From: a virus
Reading direction: 5' to 3' (one strand)
Length of the DNA stretch: 64,000 nucleotides
Virus record (IMG/VR): IMGVR_UViG_3300020428_001187
Location: 1-64,000 of that record
The notes under the pieces are model-generated. The model saw nothing but the letters and a program-made list of their open reading frames with translations. It did not search any database and was not told the DNA's origin. The translations under genes were made by a program, and so were the position numbers. This document shows, piece after piece, positions 17,712-25,665 of this stretch. The first letter of the stretch is position 1, and every line of letters starts with the position of its first letter.

Positions 17712-18285
17712 AGTACTAAAGCCTAGAATAGATATAAACGAGTTACGAAACTTCTTTATAAGTCTCCAGCATGACCATAATGATATGAGGTGGGTATGGG
17801 AAGGCAATGAAGAAGAAGGAGTTGGTGGACATAAACTTAAAGGAGTAACCGGTTGGGCATTACAAAGTAATCTAGAAGATCTAACTAAACCTTGTCCTCC
17901 TTATAATATCACTAAAGAAGAAAAACAGGAATATAAAGATACTAAATGTATGTTTGGATTAGCAAAGAAGTTACAGGAAAAGTTTCCGTTCGCACATCAG
18001 TTTAGTGTAAGTGTACACCCGCCAGGAGCATTAATAAACTTTCACAAGGATACTGATGATTATCTAAAGGTGCATATTCCTATAGTAACTAACAAGAAAG
18101 CATATTTTACGTTTGAACCTAATAGGAAATACGTATTACCTGCTGATGGGCGTATGACTCTTGTTAATACTAGCATACCACATGGTACACATAATGAAGG
18201 CGAAACAGATAGAGTTCATTTGTTTTTTAAAGTTCCTAAAGACAAGGAAATGGAATTGCTTAAATACAAAGAGGAAACACTATGA
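17695..18285 (+). CDS. 2OG/Fe(II) oxygenase-like, tandem paralogue 3
   Basis: The 196 residues contain PPGALINFHKDTDD (HxD), KVHIPIVTN, TLVNTSIPHGTHNEG (distal His) and DRVHLFFK (Arg), the same block order as its neighbours. ATG 17695 follows AAAGGATAGTAG, a good ribosome-binding site. The N-terminal region is shorter than in paralogues 2 and 4. Confidence 0.75.
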   Translation: MNRDLRVLKPRIDINELRNFFISLQHDHNDMRWVWEGNEEEGVGGHKLKGVTGWALQSNLEDLTKPCPPYNITKEEKQEYKDTKCMFGLAKKLQEKFPFAHQFSVSVHPPGALINFHKDTDDYLKVHIPIVTNKKAYFTFEPNRKYVLPADGRMTLVNTSIPHGTHNEGETDRVHLFFKVPKDKEMELLKYKEETL

Positions 18286-18986
18286 TAATCAAAAATTACG
18301 ATCCTAAAGACATTGGTTGGAAAATGCTATATGAAGAAGATCATTGGGGAGCGATAGAATTAAATTTAGATCTTGATGTAGATAAACTACAAAAGTATTA
18401 CTCTGATGTAAAGAAAAAATTTAATCATATGTATTTTGATTTCTATAACTTTCCTGATAGATTAAATGTTGAAGTTAGTAAACAATATATGGACTTAGGT
18501 TATTGTGGTTACTACTGCGGTCCTATTAGTGGATACACACTAGCATGGCCAAAAGAAAGATACGAACCATTACCTCCTCCTAGTCAAGCTAATACAGATA
18601 TGTTTCCTGAAACACTTGACCCAGAATTTTATGATAAGTGTAATATATTGCCTAAGTATCGTTTTGATTATATGAATGATTTAATCGAAATGCTAGGAGA
18701 AGAAAGTTTTAAACAATGTATAATCACAGTACACGGTCCTGGTGCAGAAATTAAAACACATAAAGATAGTAGTGTAAAGAAATTACATATACCTTTAGAA
18801 ACAAACGAAGAAGCAGTTTTTTGTTTTGGAAAAGATAGAGAAGTAAAGTATAATATGAAAGTTGGCAAAGTTTACATATTAAATACCAATGCTTACCATG
18901 GAACAGAAAATCCAGGTAAAACTGATAGAGCTCACTTTTTAACTAGAGTAGACGAAACTAAAATTTTAGATATATTAGCATTATGA
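18282..18986 (+). CDS. 2OG/Fe(II) oxygenase-like, tandem paralogue 4
   Basis: The 234 residues contain GPGAEIKTHKDSS (HxD), KLHIPLETN, MKVGKVYILNT, YHGTENPG (distal His) and DRAHFLTR (Arg). Overall it is most similar to paralogue 2 (shared FGKD/YGEN-RE--YNMK-GK-Y stretch). It overlaps both neighbours by 4 bp (ATGA), so it is tightly coupled to the halogenase-like gene that follows. Confidence 0.75.
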   Translation: MIIKNYDPKDIGWKMLYEEDHWGAIELNLDLDVDKLQKYYSDVKKKFNHMYFDFYNFPDRLNVEVSKQYMDLGYCGYYCGPISGYTLAWPKERYEPLPPPSQANTDMFPETLDPEFYDKCNILPKYRFDYMNDLIEMLGEESFKQCIITVHGPGAEIKTHKDSSVKKLHIPLETNEEAVFCFGKDREVKYNMKVGKVYILNTNAYHGTENPGKTDRAHFLTRVDETKILDILAL

Positions 18987-20089
18987 AAATAACAATAGTA
19001 GGTGGTGGAACAGCTGGTTGGATGACTGCAAGTTATCTTGCAAAGAAAACTGATTGGAACATCACTGTAATACAAAGTGAAGATATTCCTATAATAGGTG
19101 TAGGCGAAAGCACGTTGCCTAGTATGTACGACTTTATTACAGAACTAGGACTAACAGAACAAGACCTATTTGACCATTGTGATGCAGTAAGAAAATATAC
19201 AATATGTCATAAGGATTGGCACAACAAAGAATGGTGGCACCATTTCTGCTTTGATGAGTCTGAACATAGAGAACAGATTGAATGGATGCGTAATTATACA
19301 AAGCCTACTAAAAAGTGGCGTCATGCTTATCATGTTGATGCTAACAAGTTTGGTATTATGCTGAGAGATAAGGTTGCACTACCAAACGGTGTAGAACTTA
19401 TTAATAAAACACTTGATACTATAGACGACCTTGATGCAGATTTAATTATTAATTGTGCTGGATTTAGTGATCTGTTTCCTGCAAAAGAAATGATTAAAAC
19501 TAACCTAAAAAATAATTGTGCCATAGTTGCACCTAGTTACGATAAGATGTTAAAATACTATACGGAAACTACTGCATTAAGTAACGGGTGGATGTGGAAT
19601 ATTTACTTACAGAATCGCATTGGAAACGGATATGTGTTTAGTAAAGATCATCAATCAGTAGAAAGTGCCAAAGCAGAATTTATAGAAAAATGTCCTCACA
19701 AATTAGAACTAGATAAGTTAAGAGTGATTGAATGGGAAAGTCAATATTGTCCTAACCCCTACGAAGGTAACATTTTAAATATAGGATTAAGTGCAGGATT
19801 TATTGAACCGTTAGAAGCTCAAGCAATATGGCTAATACAATATCAAATTGAAATGCTAGTAAGACTAGTGGACAAACCTAGTGTGTATAACAAGCAATGG
19901 TTAAACGTAGTAAAACACGTAGAAGAATTCTTAGAACTTCATTATACTGCTACAAGTAAAGACACAGACTATTGGAAAAATGAAATGAAAGAAATTGTAA
20001 TTAAAAAGAAACCTTTTACAATTTTTGATCAATATTCTTATCGCTCTTTAGCGAGAGGTTACGCTCTTCCTTATAACGTTGAACATTAA
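18983..20089 (+). CDS. Flavin-dependent tryptophan-halogenase-like protein
   Basis: The 368 residues start with the FAD-binding motif IVGGGTAGW (5-13) and the halogenase/FAD motif GVGESTLP (39-46). Lys71 (AVRKYTICHKDW) aligns with the catalytic Lys79 of PrnA as far as I can align by eye. GWMWNIYLQNRIGNGYVFS (202-220) matches the WxWxIP halogenase signature with Ile-Tyr in place of Ile-Pro. GFIEPLEAQAIW (272-283) carries the conserved Glu. Characterised halogenases have about 510-540 residues, so this is shortened. No flavin reductase gene is nearby, so reduced FAD would come from the host. It ends the + strand operon and overlaps the convergent GNAT gene by 74 bp. Confidence 0.8.
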   Translation: MKITIVGGGTAGWMTASYLAKKTDWNITVIQSEDIPIIGVGESTLPSMYDFITELGLTEQDLFDHCDAVRKYTICHKDWHNKEWWHHFCFDESEHREQIEWMRNYTKPTKKWRHAYHVDANKFGIMLRDKVALPNGVELINKTLDTIDDLDADLIINCAGFSDLFPAKEMIKTNLKNNCAIVAPSYDKMLKYYTETTALSNGWMWNIYLQNRIGNGYVFSKDHQSVESAKAEFIEKCPHKLELDKLRVIEWESQYCPNPYEGNILNIGLSAGFIEPLEAQAIWLIQYQIEMLVRLVDKPSVYNKQWLNVVKHVEEFLELHYTATSKDTDYWKNEMKEIVIKKKPFTIFDQYSYRSLARGYALPYNVEH

Positions 20090-20588
20090 TACGCCATAAG
20101 TTCTGCGGTACATTATATAATTCTATTTGTTGATCTAAAGACCAAATACCACGTTTAGCTAGTAATGGCATCATAGTATTATTCATACGTTGACTCTTAC
20201 CACCATCGTCGTTTATATTTGTACTAATAAACAAGTCTGCTGACTTAGGTGCCCATTCTATTTGTAAGTTTAGTAAGTAACTTAATTGTATACCTGTCTT
20301 AAAAATATCTCTTCCTGTACCTAGTGTGTATCCTGGTAGTTGAGCTCCGCGGAACAAACATCTATAACAGTTATGTCCAGCTTCAGGCAAGTCATGAATA
20401 CCTGCAATACTAATAATTTTATCTTCATGAATTGCAACAGTCCATGCACCATTGCGTAGGCACCATTCCCATTTCATTGCTTCTAAAGATGTATTGTTTG
20501 AATAGTTCTGTGATTTACAAAACTGTTCTACTAAAGGTCTATCTCTTTCAGTAGCAAGTCTAAAAGTTGTTTTTCCAAGTATGTCCAT
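20016..20588 (-). CDS. GNAT-type acyltransferase-like protein
   Basis: The 190 residues begin TTFRLATERDRPLVEQF, typical of the first strand and helix of the GNAT fold, and continue with WTVAIHEDKIISIAGI as the beta-strand pair. The acyl-CoA-binding loop is not a clean RxxGxG; LPGYTLGTGRDIFKTG is the best candidate. It overlaps the adenylation gene upstream by 29 bp and the convergent halogenase gene by 74 bp. Together with the adenylation enzyme it could transfer an activated acyl group, which is inference. Confidence 0.55.
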   Translation of the reverse strand: MDILGKTTFRLATERDRPLVEQFCKSQNYSNNTSLEAMKWEWCLRNGAWTVAIHEDKIISIAGIHDLPEAGHNCYRCLFRGAQLPGYTLGTGRDIFKTGIQLSYLLNLQIEWAPKSADLFISTNINDDGGKSQRMNNTMMPLLAKRGIWSLDQQIELYNVPQNLWRINVQRYKEERNLSLKSDKNIDQKL

Positions 20589-21237
20589 TTGCTTCTTTTA
20601 ATCTACCGTGGTATTCTTTTGTGTCCATGTTAAAAATATCACCAGTTGATCTGCCGTTGATAATACAATGTTGAAGGTTAGTGCCAGTAGCTTGTAATGG
20701 CATAAACATCACATGATTCTCTTGATGATTTATAGTGTTGAAATCAAATGCAGGTGAATCATAACCTATCATAATTGGTGGAGGAAACTCAGTCATGCCG
20801 TACCAGTTCGCGACTTTTTGAACTCCCTTATTTTTAAATTCATCTATAAAATTTTGGTCTATTTTTGAACTGCCTGTAACCATGTATTTGACGCAACTCA
20901 TATCCAAATCCTTAAAGCCTTTAGTGCCTAATAACAGTTCTAAATGACGTGGTATTAACGCAATATACGTCGGTTTAAAGCGTCTAAATAAGTCGAGGTA
21001 GGTGTATGCACTAAAGTTGCTAGAAACGTACTGTGCGCCGCTTAAAAACGCAGGAACACCGGTGATTGTGTAGTGGGCTATAGTGTTCGCAGGAAACACA
21101 TCTAGCACTCTATCCTCTTCAGTCAATCCAATTTCTTTAATGCTTTTGGTCGCACATTTCTTAATATGATCCCACGAATGGGTCACGTCTTTTGGTTGGT
21201 CTGTTGACCCTGATGTAAAGAGAGTTATAGAGCTCAT
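20560..21237 (-). CDS. Minimal AMP-binding (adenylation) enzyme
   Basis: The 225 residues keep the core motifs of acyl-CoA synthetases and NRPS adenylation domains in the right order. These are TSGSTDQPKDVTHS (A3 P-loop, 8-21), YGMTE (A5, 146-150), STGD (A7, 197-200) and HGRLKEANG (A8, 210-218). Family members have about 500 residues. Here the N-terminal third and the C-terminal domain with the A10 lysine are missing. It may activate a carboxylate as an acyl-adenylate for the GNAT-like protein encoded next. The start is preceded by AATAAGTA-N5-ATG and no Shine-Dalgarno. Confidence 0.72.
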   Translation of the reverse strand: MSSITLFTSGSTDQPKDVTHSWDHIKKCATKSIKEIGLTEEDRVLDVFPANTIAHYTITGVPAFLSGAQYVSSNFSAYTYLDLFRRFKPTYIALIPRHLELLLGTKGFKDLDMSCVKYMVTGSSKIDQNFIDEFKNKGVQKVANWYGMTEFPPPIMIGYDSPAFDFNTINHQENHVMFMPLQATGTNLQHCIINGRSTGDIFNMDTKEYHGRLKEANGHTWKNNF

Positions 21238-21242
21238 ACTGT

Positions 21243-21250
21243 TACTTATT
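21243..21250 (-). promoter_or_regulatory. Late-type octamer AATAAGTA, 5 nt before ATG
   Basis: On the - strand AATAAGTA is followed by ACAGT and ATG 21237. It matches TATAAATA at six of eight positions. The spacing is identical to four other sites in this window. Confidence 0.35.
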
Positions 21251-21281
21251 TTTAAATTGGTTTGGAAAAGTTAAAGCTGAA

Positions 21282-22652
21282 TTAGTGTAAGTCGACCCAA
21301 GCAACACCAGTACGTAATTGTAACTTACTTAATGTAGTATTGTAAATTACCATACCAGCACTTACTGAAGATAGTCCGTCTCTTTGAGTAGTTGTTAAGT
21401 TAGCAAACTTAACTGTACTTGAAAATTGTGCATCACCAACAACATCTAAGTTAGCACCTGCAACATCACCTGGAGCACCGTTAACTTTTAAACGTCCTTT
21501 TGCATCAAATGACATAGCTTTTAAAACTGGTGAACTTCCTGTTCCTGCATTACTAATGAATAGTAATTTACCTTTAACTTGGTCTGATGCAACAGTCTCA
21601 TCTGGATCAACTTGGAATGCCATAACTGCTGATGGAATAAAAGCACTTGTATTTGTATCCCATGATTGAGCCGTTAATGCACCATTCCAGTCACCTGCTG
21701 TTGGATCTACTGGAGTTACCAATGATCCATGGTAAGCTGAAAATGTTAACTTACTTGTATTGTTAACACTTGTTCCTGCCTTGTTGACAAAGTTAATTGG
21801 AGCACTTGCATCTGCTGATGTAATTTTAAATGTAGGACCAGCTGAGTCTGTAGTTTTACCTAGTTTAACTTCTGTTACATTGTTAAGCTCAAGTTGATTC
21901 TCAACAAAACTTACAACGCCATTGTTTAGGTTTACTCTACTGTTGACAGCATCAACTAATACAGTTGAATCGTCACCAACAATAGTACCTTTGAAATTTC
22001 CTGTAAATGCTTCTGCATTAATAACAGGAGCACTAATAGTTCCTGTTGCCGTAATAGCACCGGCGTTTACTGCCTTTGAAGTTGCATTAAAGAAGCTAGT
22101 GTTATCAGTTGCATTAACATCACCTTTGAAAGTACCTGAAGCATTAATGGCTCCAGTTGCTTTATTTAAAACTACTGTAGAATCATCTGCAACGATATTA
22201 GCATTTACTGATCCAGCATTAATATCATCTGTTACGTGTAAAGCACCAAAGTAACCAGCACCCCATCTTAGTACACTTGAACCAATGTTCCTTGCACTAT
22301 CAACGTCTGGTAAAATATGTGATTCAACTTTGGCTGTTAAGTTTAATGTATCTGATGTAGCATCACCAACAGTTAAGTTACCACCTAGTGTTAAATTACC
22401 GTCAGCAGTGATGTTTCCAGTAGCAGTAATATTTCCAGTAATATTAACGTTACCTGTTCCAGTTAAGCTATAATTGTTTAAGTCTAAATTTGAACCTAAT
22501 GCACTACCGGCTGTATCAACGGGATTACCACCCGCAGTAGCACCGTCACCTATAAACAGTTTTTTAGTATCTGTAGTATAGATTAATTCACCATCAGCTG
22601 GCGTTATAAGCCCTCTTTGTGAGTCTGTACCTCTTCTTAGTTTTAATGCCAT
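21282..22652 (-). CDS. Tail-fibre-like structural protein
   Basis: The 456 residues begin LKLRRGTDSQRGLITPADGE and continue with ELIYTTDTKKLFIGDGAT, the start seen in many phage fibres (like the N-terminal domain of the major tropism determinant). Then come tandem GNITATGNITADGNLTLGG-type repeats (about 68-100), typical of elongated trimeric beta-structure. The C-terminus GMVIYNTTLSKLQLRTGVAW is the usual fibre ending. It is preceded by AGGAG and by a perfect late promoter at 22680-22687, so it is made late. It probably forms part of a tail fibre or baseplate appendage. Confidence 0.8.
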   Translation of the reverse strand: MALKLRRGTDSQRGLITPADGELIYTTDTKKLFIGDGATAGGNPVDTAGSALGSNLDLNNYSLTGTGNVNITGNITATGNITADGNLTLGGNLTVGDATSDTLNLTAKVESHILPDVDSARNIGSSVLRWGAGYFGALHVTDDINAGSVNANIVADDSTVVLNKATGAINASGTFKGDVNATDNTSFFNATSKAVNAGAITATGTISAPVINAEAFTGNFKGTIVGDDSTVLVDAVNSRVNLNNGVVSFVENQLELNNVTEVKLGKTTDSAGPTFKITSADASAPINFVNKAGTSVNNTSKLTFSAYHGSLVTPVDPTAGDWNGALTAQSWDTNTSAFIPSAVMAFQVDPDETVASDQVKGKLLFISNAGTGSSPVLKAMSFDAKGRLKVNGAPGDVAGANLDVVGDAQFSSTVKFANLTTTQRDGLSSVSAGMVIYNTTLSKLQLRTGVAWVDLH

Positions 22653-22679
22653 TTATATAACTCCTGGATCTGTTATATG

Positions 22680-22687
22680 TATTTATA
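22680..22687 (-). promoter_or_regulatory. T4-type late promoter TATAAATA
   Basis: The - strand reads TATAAATACATATAAC, a perfect match to the T4 late promoter core. It lies 27 nt upstream of ATG 22652, with AGGAG in the leader. It is the only perfect octamer I found. Confidence 0.75.
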
Positions 22688-22701
22688 CCTTTTTAGTAAT
22701 A

Positions 22702-23013
22702 TTACTTACGATGCTTGATGAACTTTGTGGTGCGTTTTTGTACATCTTTTTTAATACGATCAGTATCTAGCTTAAAATCAACGTGCTTAATACTGCTATC
22801 ATAAGTATTAAACAGTTCTTTTAGTGTTTTTTCCAAGGATTTAACAGGGTTCTTTTTATCGTCTACTGCTATATCCCAAGCCTTACCATTAGTAAAACGA
22901 ACTCGTAATGAGTGTAAGTACTCTAACGGTATGGCGTGAACGTCAACGTCTCCGAATACATCGGGCCATTTGTTCACAACGTCGGGTGGAAGGCGTTTGC
23001 TACGCCTTGGCAC
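22702..23013 (-). CDS. Basic conserved phage protein, unknown
   Basis: The 103 residues have a basic N-terminus (MPRRSKRLPPD), a central EYLHSLRVRFTNGKAWDIAV and a lysine-rich C-terminus (KKDVQKRTTKFIKHRK). No catalytic motif is seen. It overlaps the end of the gene upstream by 14 bp and lies just behind the late fibre gene, among probable structural genes. A nucleic-acid- or capsid-binding role is possible from its charge. Confidence 0.6.
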   Translation of the reverse strand: MPRRSKRLPPDVVNKWPDVFGDVDVHAIPLEYLHSLRVRFTNGKAWDIAVDDKKNPVKSLEKTLKELFNTYDSSIKHVDFKLDTDRIKKDVQKRTTKFIKHRK

Positions 23014-23599
23014 TGGATTTGCCTTTTTTCGTAGGGCTTAAATCCTCAGCTTCTTTACGTAGTCTTTCAGCTTCTTTGAACATACGATCAGCATCTGCTC
23101 TCATGTTCTTAGCTAGATCTTCGTCTGTTAAAGGTTGCTCGTTTGCCGCGTCCACAGTTGCTGATGCTTCTCCTGATGGCATAGTTGTTGCAGTTGCTAC
23201 TTCTTCAACTGAACTACCGCCAACCGCTAGGTCCTTAACTGCTACACCTTTTTGCTCTGCGATGACTTTGTTTAGTTCATCAAGACCAATAGTAGTCTGT
23301 GTATCTGGTGTCATTTCAATATCTGAAGTTTTCACCTTAGTTAATTTTCCGTTAACGTGGAAGTTTGCTAACATAATACTACCGTCTCCTAGTGGAGTAC
23401 GTTGCATAGCATCTGCTAGTTCATCAGCACTTTGACCAGTGTTACTTTCTAACATATTGATCAATGTGTCGTGTTCTGAATCACCTAAGTTTTCAGTTTG
23501 TACCACTAAAGCACTTTCTGGATCATCAGGTAATGTTCTAAAAACAACGGCAACTTTTCTTCCGTTACCTTTGAATCTTCCTATATGTTTTAGGGCCAT
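23000..23599 (-). CDS. Conserved T4-like marine phage protein, structural or assembly candidate
   Basis: The 199 residues begin ALKHIGRFKGNGRKVAVVFR and are followed by a conserved-looking core up to about residue 125. The tail is Ala/Glu/Lys-rich (DEDLAKNMRADADRMFKEAE) and predicted as a coiled coil. The start overlaps the preceding stop. I recall similar proteins from marine T4-like phages but no experimentally known function. The location between fibre and Pro/Ala-rich protein genes suggests virion assembly. Confidence 0.65.
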   Translation of the reverse strand: MALKHIGRFKGNGRKVAVVFRTLPDDPESALVVQTENLGDSEHDTLINMLESNTGQSADELADAMQRTPLGDGSIMLANFHVNGKLTKVKTSDIEMTPDTQTTIGLDELNKVIAEQKGVAVKDLAVGGSSVEEVATATTMPSGEASATVDAANEQPLTDEDLAKNMRADADRMFKEAERLRKEAEDLSPTKKGKSSAKA

Positions 23600-23937
23600 T
23601 ATTTTACCTCTCCTGTAGCAGGATCAATTGGCTCACTTACCGGAGCAGTTGCTGGTGCAGTTGCTGGTGCTGGAGCATTTGGATCTTTAGCTACTTGTTG
23701 ATTTTGAATTGAAGTTAGAAACGCCTCTAGTTTAGAATACGTCTTTCCAACAGCCTCAAGTTCGTTGGCTTTAAACGCCCCACGACTTTGTGCTACTTCA
23801 ATGATTGTTTTCAATACCCCTAAGTCTTGAACTGTAAGTTCTTGAACTGGAGCATTAGCAGGAGCACCCGTCGGTGCAGTTGCCATACTTGGTTCCGGAG
23901 TTGCCGGAGCCGTTGCAGTTTTATTTTCTTCTGACAT
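23599..23937 (-). CDS. Pro/Ala-rich phage protein
   Basis: The 112 residues have low-complexity Ala/Pro/Thr ends (residues 6-31 and about 88-112, with repeated APATAP) around a short helical core, DLGVLKTIIEVAQSRGAF. Flexible ends around a helix suggest a scaffold or linker protein. TAGGAG precedes the ATG, and AATAAATA lies 46 nt upstream, so late expression is likely. Confidence 0.65.
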   Translation of the reverse strand: MSEENKTATAPATPEPSMATAPTGAPANAPVQELTVQDLGVLKTIIEVAQSRGAFKANELEAVGKTYSKLEAFLTSIQNQQVAKDPNAPAPATAPATAPVSEPIDPATGEVK

Positions 23938-23982
23938 TTATGTCTCTCCTATTAATAGTAGTATAATTATATACCTACTTAA

Positions 23983-23990
23983 TATTTATT
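23983..23990 (-). promoter_or_regulatory. Late-type promoter octamer AATAAATA
   Basis: One mismatch to TATAAATA. It is located 46 nt before ATG 23937 with TAGGAG in the leader, and it overlaps the 3' end of the upstream gene. Confidence 0.45.
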
Positions 23991-24255
23991 AGTATTTCAA
24001 ATGTGGACACGCCAACATGAAATAAGATAACTCTTTTGGATCTTCAAAACCCACAGTAACATTATTTTGGTATTGGTTTTCTCTATCCAAAACCAAAGTT
24101 TTGCCTATAAAGTATCTGCCTTTGAGATTATTTCCAATCCACTTATGAAGTGCGGTTTCAAAGTTATATTGTTGTTGGAAATGAGTGTATTCGAAATGAG
24201 GAGCCTGAAAATCAACCTCTCTCATTTCAAAAAAGTTTAATGCATTTGGTTTCAT
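23989..24255 (-). CDS. Conserved small phage protein, unknown
   Basis: The 88 residues are rich in aromatics (FFEMREVDFQAPHFEYTHFQ) with FIGKTLVLDRENQ and FEDPKELSYFMLACPHLKY at the end. ATG 24255 is chosen over an in-frame upstream start at 24276 because it overlaps the preceding stop (ATGA). It is linked to the metallopeptidase/VWA gene. No known motif. Confidence 0.65.
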   Translation of the reverse strand: MKPNALNFFEMREVDFQAPHFEYTHFQQQYNFETALHKWIGNNLKGRYFIGKTLVLDRENQYQNNVTVGFEDPKELSYFMLACPHLKY

Positions 24256-25562
24256 CTTGCCTCTTCGTAATGACAAGTAAGACCGAATGGCGCCTGTAAA
24301 TTCTTATCGTGATGTCCGTGGATTACAAATACTGTATCACAGTAACTTTCATCACCCCAGCTATCCCAAGGATAACCATCAGTAAACATTATGAATCTCT
24401 TAGGAACAATATCCTGTTCTTTCATATATTCCCAATTGGCATTGAAGTCTGTTCCACCGCCACCCATTAATTGATACTGATTAAGATCCATACCATTATC
24501 AGCAGTAAAGTCTTGTTCGTTGTAAACCTTAGTATCAAAACACCATACCTTAATGTTATAGTCTTGATACTCTGACATAATGCCTTGTACTTCTCCTAAG
24601 AAGTCTGCACCTTGTTCGTTACCAATCGAACCTGACATATCAATACCAATACAAATATCAATTGTTTCGTCATAGTTAATACCAGGAAGAACTGCTCCTG
24701 TGTGCCAACCTTTTCTGCTAGGACGTATGTAAGTATAGTCGTTCTTAATAGTTGACTGAATCTGTTGTCTAAGAATCTCTCTCCAATTCATCTTAGGCTC
24801 TGTAAGTTCCTTGATCATTCTTTCAATCTCTGCAGGAACCTTACCAGCACCAGCGGCCTGTGCCGCACCCATCATACTTTCTTTAATCTCATCTCTGATC
24901 TTTTTAAGTTCTTCTTTAGAGTAACTAGGTTGTCCTTGACCTTTCTTGTTACCCTTCTTGCTAGGTGCCTTCTGATTATCTTGGCTATCTTTATCCCAGT
25001 CAATATGTTCGTCAAGTAATTGACCTAATTGTTTTAATTCTTCTTCATCATACTTCTTGTAGATGTCATCATATACTTCTTCTGAAGTTTTACCATCATA
25101 TTTAAAGTCTTGGAAAATTGGAATATCTGCAGGCTTCTTACCAATACCATCTCTAACAAGTGTATTGTTTACAATATAGTCTGCCGCGATATTATGTATC
25201 TGTGGATCTCTATCTTCTCTACGTGTCATGTGATCAAATACACAATGAAGTATTTCATGTGCAATAACGAATTCAATTTCTTTGTTATCCATCTTAGCAA
25301 AGAATGGAACACTATAATATAAATGTCTACCATCAGTTGCGGCAGTAGGACACCAATCACTAGCTTCTTTAATGATAAGTCTAGTTGCCATATTACCAAA
25401 GAAAGGATGTCTAAGTAGTAAGCCTACTCTTGCTACAATAATCTTATCTAGAACTTCTGCTTTAAGTTCGTCAGTAATTTCAATTTCTGGTATTTTTTTG
25501 ATCTCTTCGTATCTATCTAATACTTCTTGATCTTGTGTTGCTATATTAGTCATGTGTGCCAT
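24252..25562 (-). CDS. DUF2201-type metallopeptidase-like protein with VWA-like domain
   Basis: The N-terminal part of the 436 residues has FVIAHEILHCVFDHMTRR, an HExxH zinc-peptidase motif near residue 100, and the C-terminal part has DICIGIDMSGSIG, a MIDAS-like DxSxS motif of VWA domains near 305. A charged linker (about 195-220) separates them. This domain pair is commonly encoded beside MoxR-type AAA+ ATPases, and one is found next door. The pair is likely a chaperone or maturation system; the target is unknown. AGGAAAAG precedes the ATG, and a strong sigma-70-type promoter lies upstream. Confidence 0.8.
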   Translation of the reverse strand: MAHMTNIATQDQEVLDRYEEIKKIPEIEITDELKAEVLDKIIVARVGLLLRHPFFGNMATRLIIKEASDWCPTAATDGRHLYYSVPFFAKMDNKEIEFVIAHEILHCVFDHMTRREDRDPQIHNIAADYIVNNTLVRDGIGKKPADIPIFQDFKYDGKTSEEVYDDIYKKYDEEELKQLGQLLDEHIDWDKDSQDNQKAPSKKGNKKGQGQPSYSKEELKKIRDEIKESMMGAAQAAGAGKVPAEIERMIKELTEPKMNWREILRQQIQSTIKNDYTYIRPSRKGWHTGAVLPGINYDETIDICIGIDMSGSIGNEQGADFLGEVQGIMSEYQDYNIKVWCFDTKVYNEQDFTADNGMDLNQYQLMGGGGTDFNANWEYMKEQDIVPKRFIMFTDGYPWDSWGDESYCDTVFVIHGHHDKNLQAPFGLTCHYEEAR

Positions 25563-25585
25563 CTTTTCCTAATTGTTATATGTAT

Positions 25586-25614
25586 ATTATAGTATATTTA
25601 ATTGAGTTTGTCAA
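25586..25614 (-). promoter_or_regulatory. Consensus sigma-70 promoter (TTGACA-17-TATAAT)
   Basis: On the - strand TTGACA (25609-25614) and TATAAT (25586-25591) are separated by 17 bp. This is a perfect match to the bacterial housekeeping consensus. It lies 24 bp upstream of ATG 25562 and immediately after the terminator of the upstream gene. Confidence 0.85.
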
Positions 25615-25615
25615 C

Positions 25616-25651
25616 CAAAAAGAGCGGGGAGAACCAAAAAAGATCCTCCCC
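25616..25651 (-). terminator. Rho-independent terminator after the AAA+ ATPase gene
   Basis: The - strand has a 10-bp stem, GGGGAGGATC pairing with GGTTCTCCCC (two G-T pairs), closed by a T6 loop and followed by CTCTTTTTGG. It lies 15 bp after the stop of the AAA+ ATPase gene and ends next to the -35 box of the following promoter, so it insulates the two units. Confidence 0.75.
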
Positions 25652-25665
25652 TAATAGCCAAAATA

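Noticed and set aside
21922-22254. Open frame on the + strand inside the fibre gene
   Set aside because: It is antisense to a repeat-rich, clearly coding gene with a perfect late promoter; it has no ribosome-binding site and low-complexity sequence.
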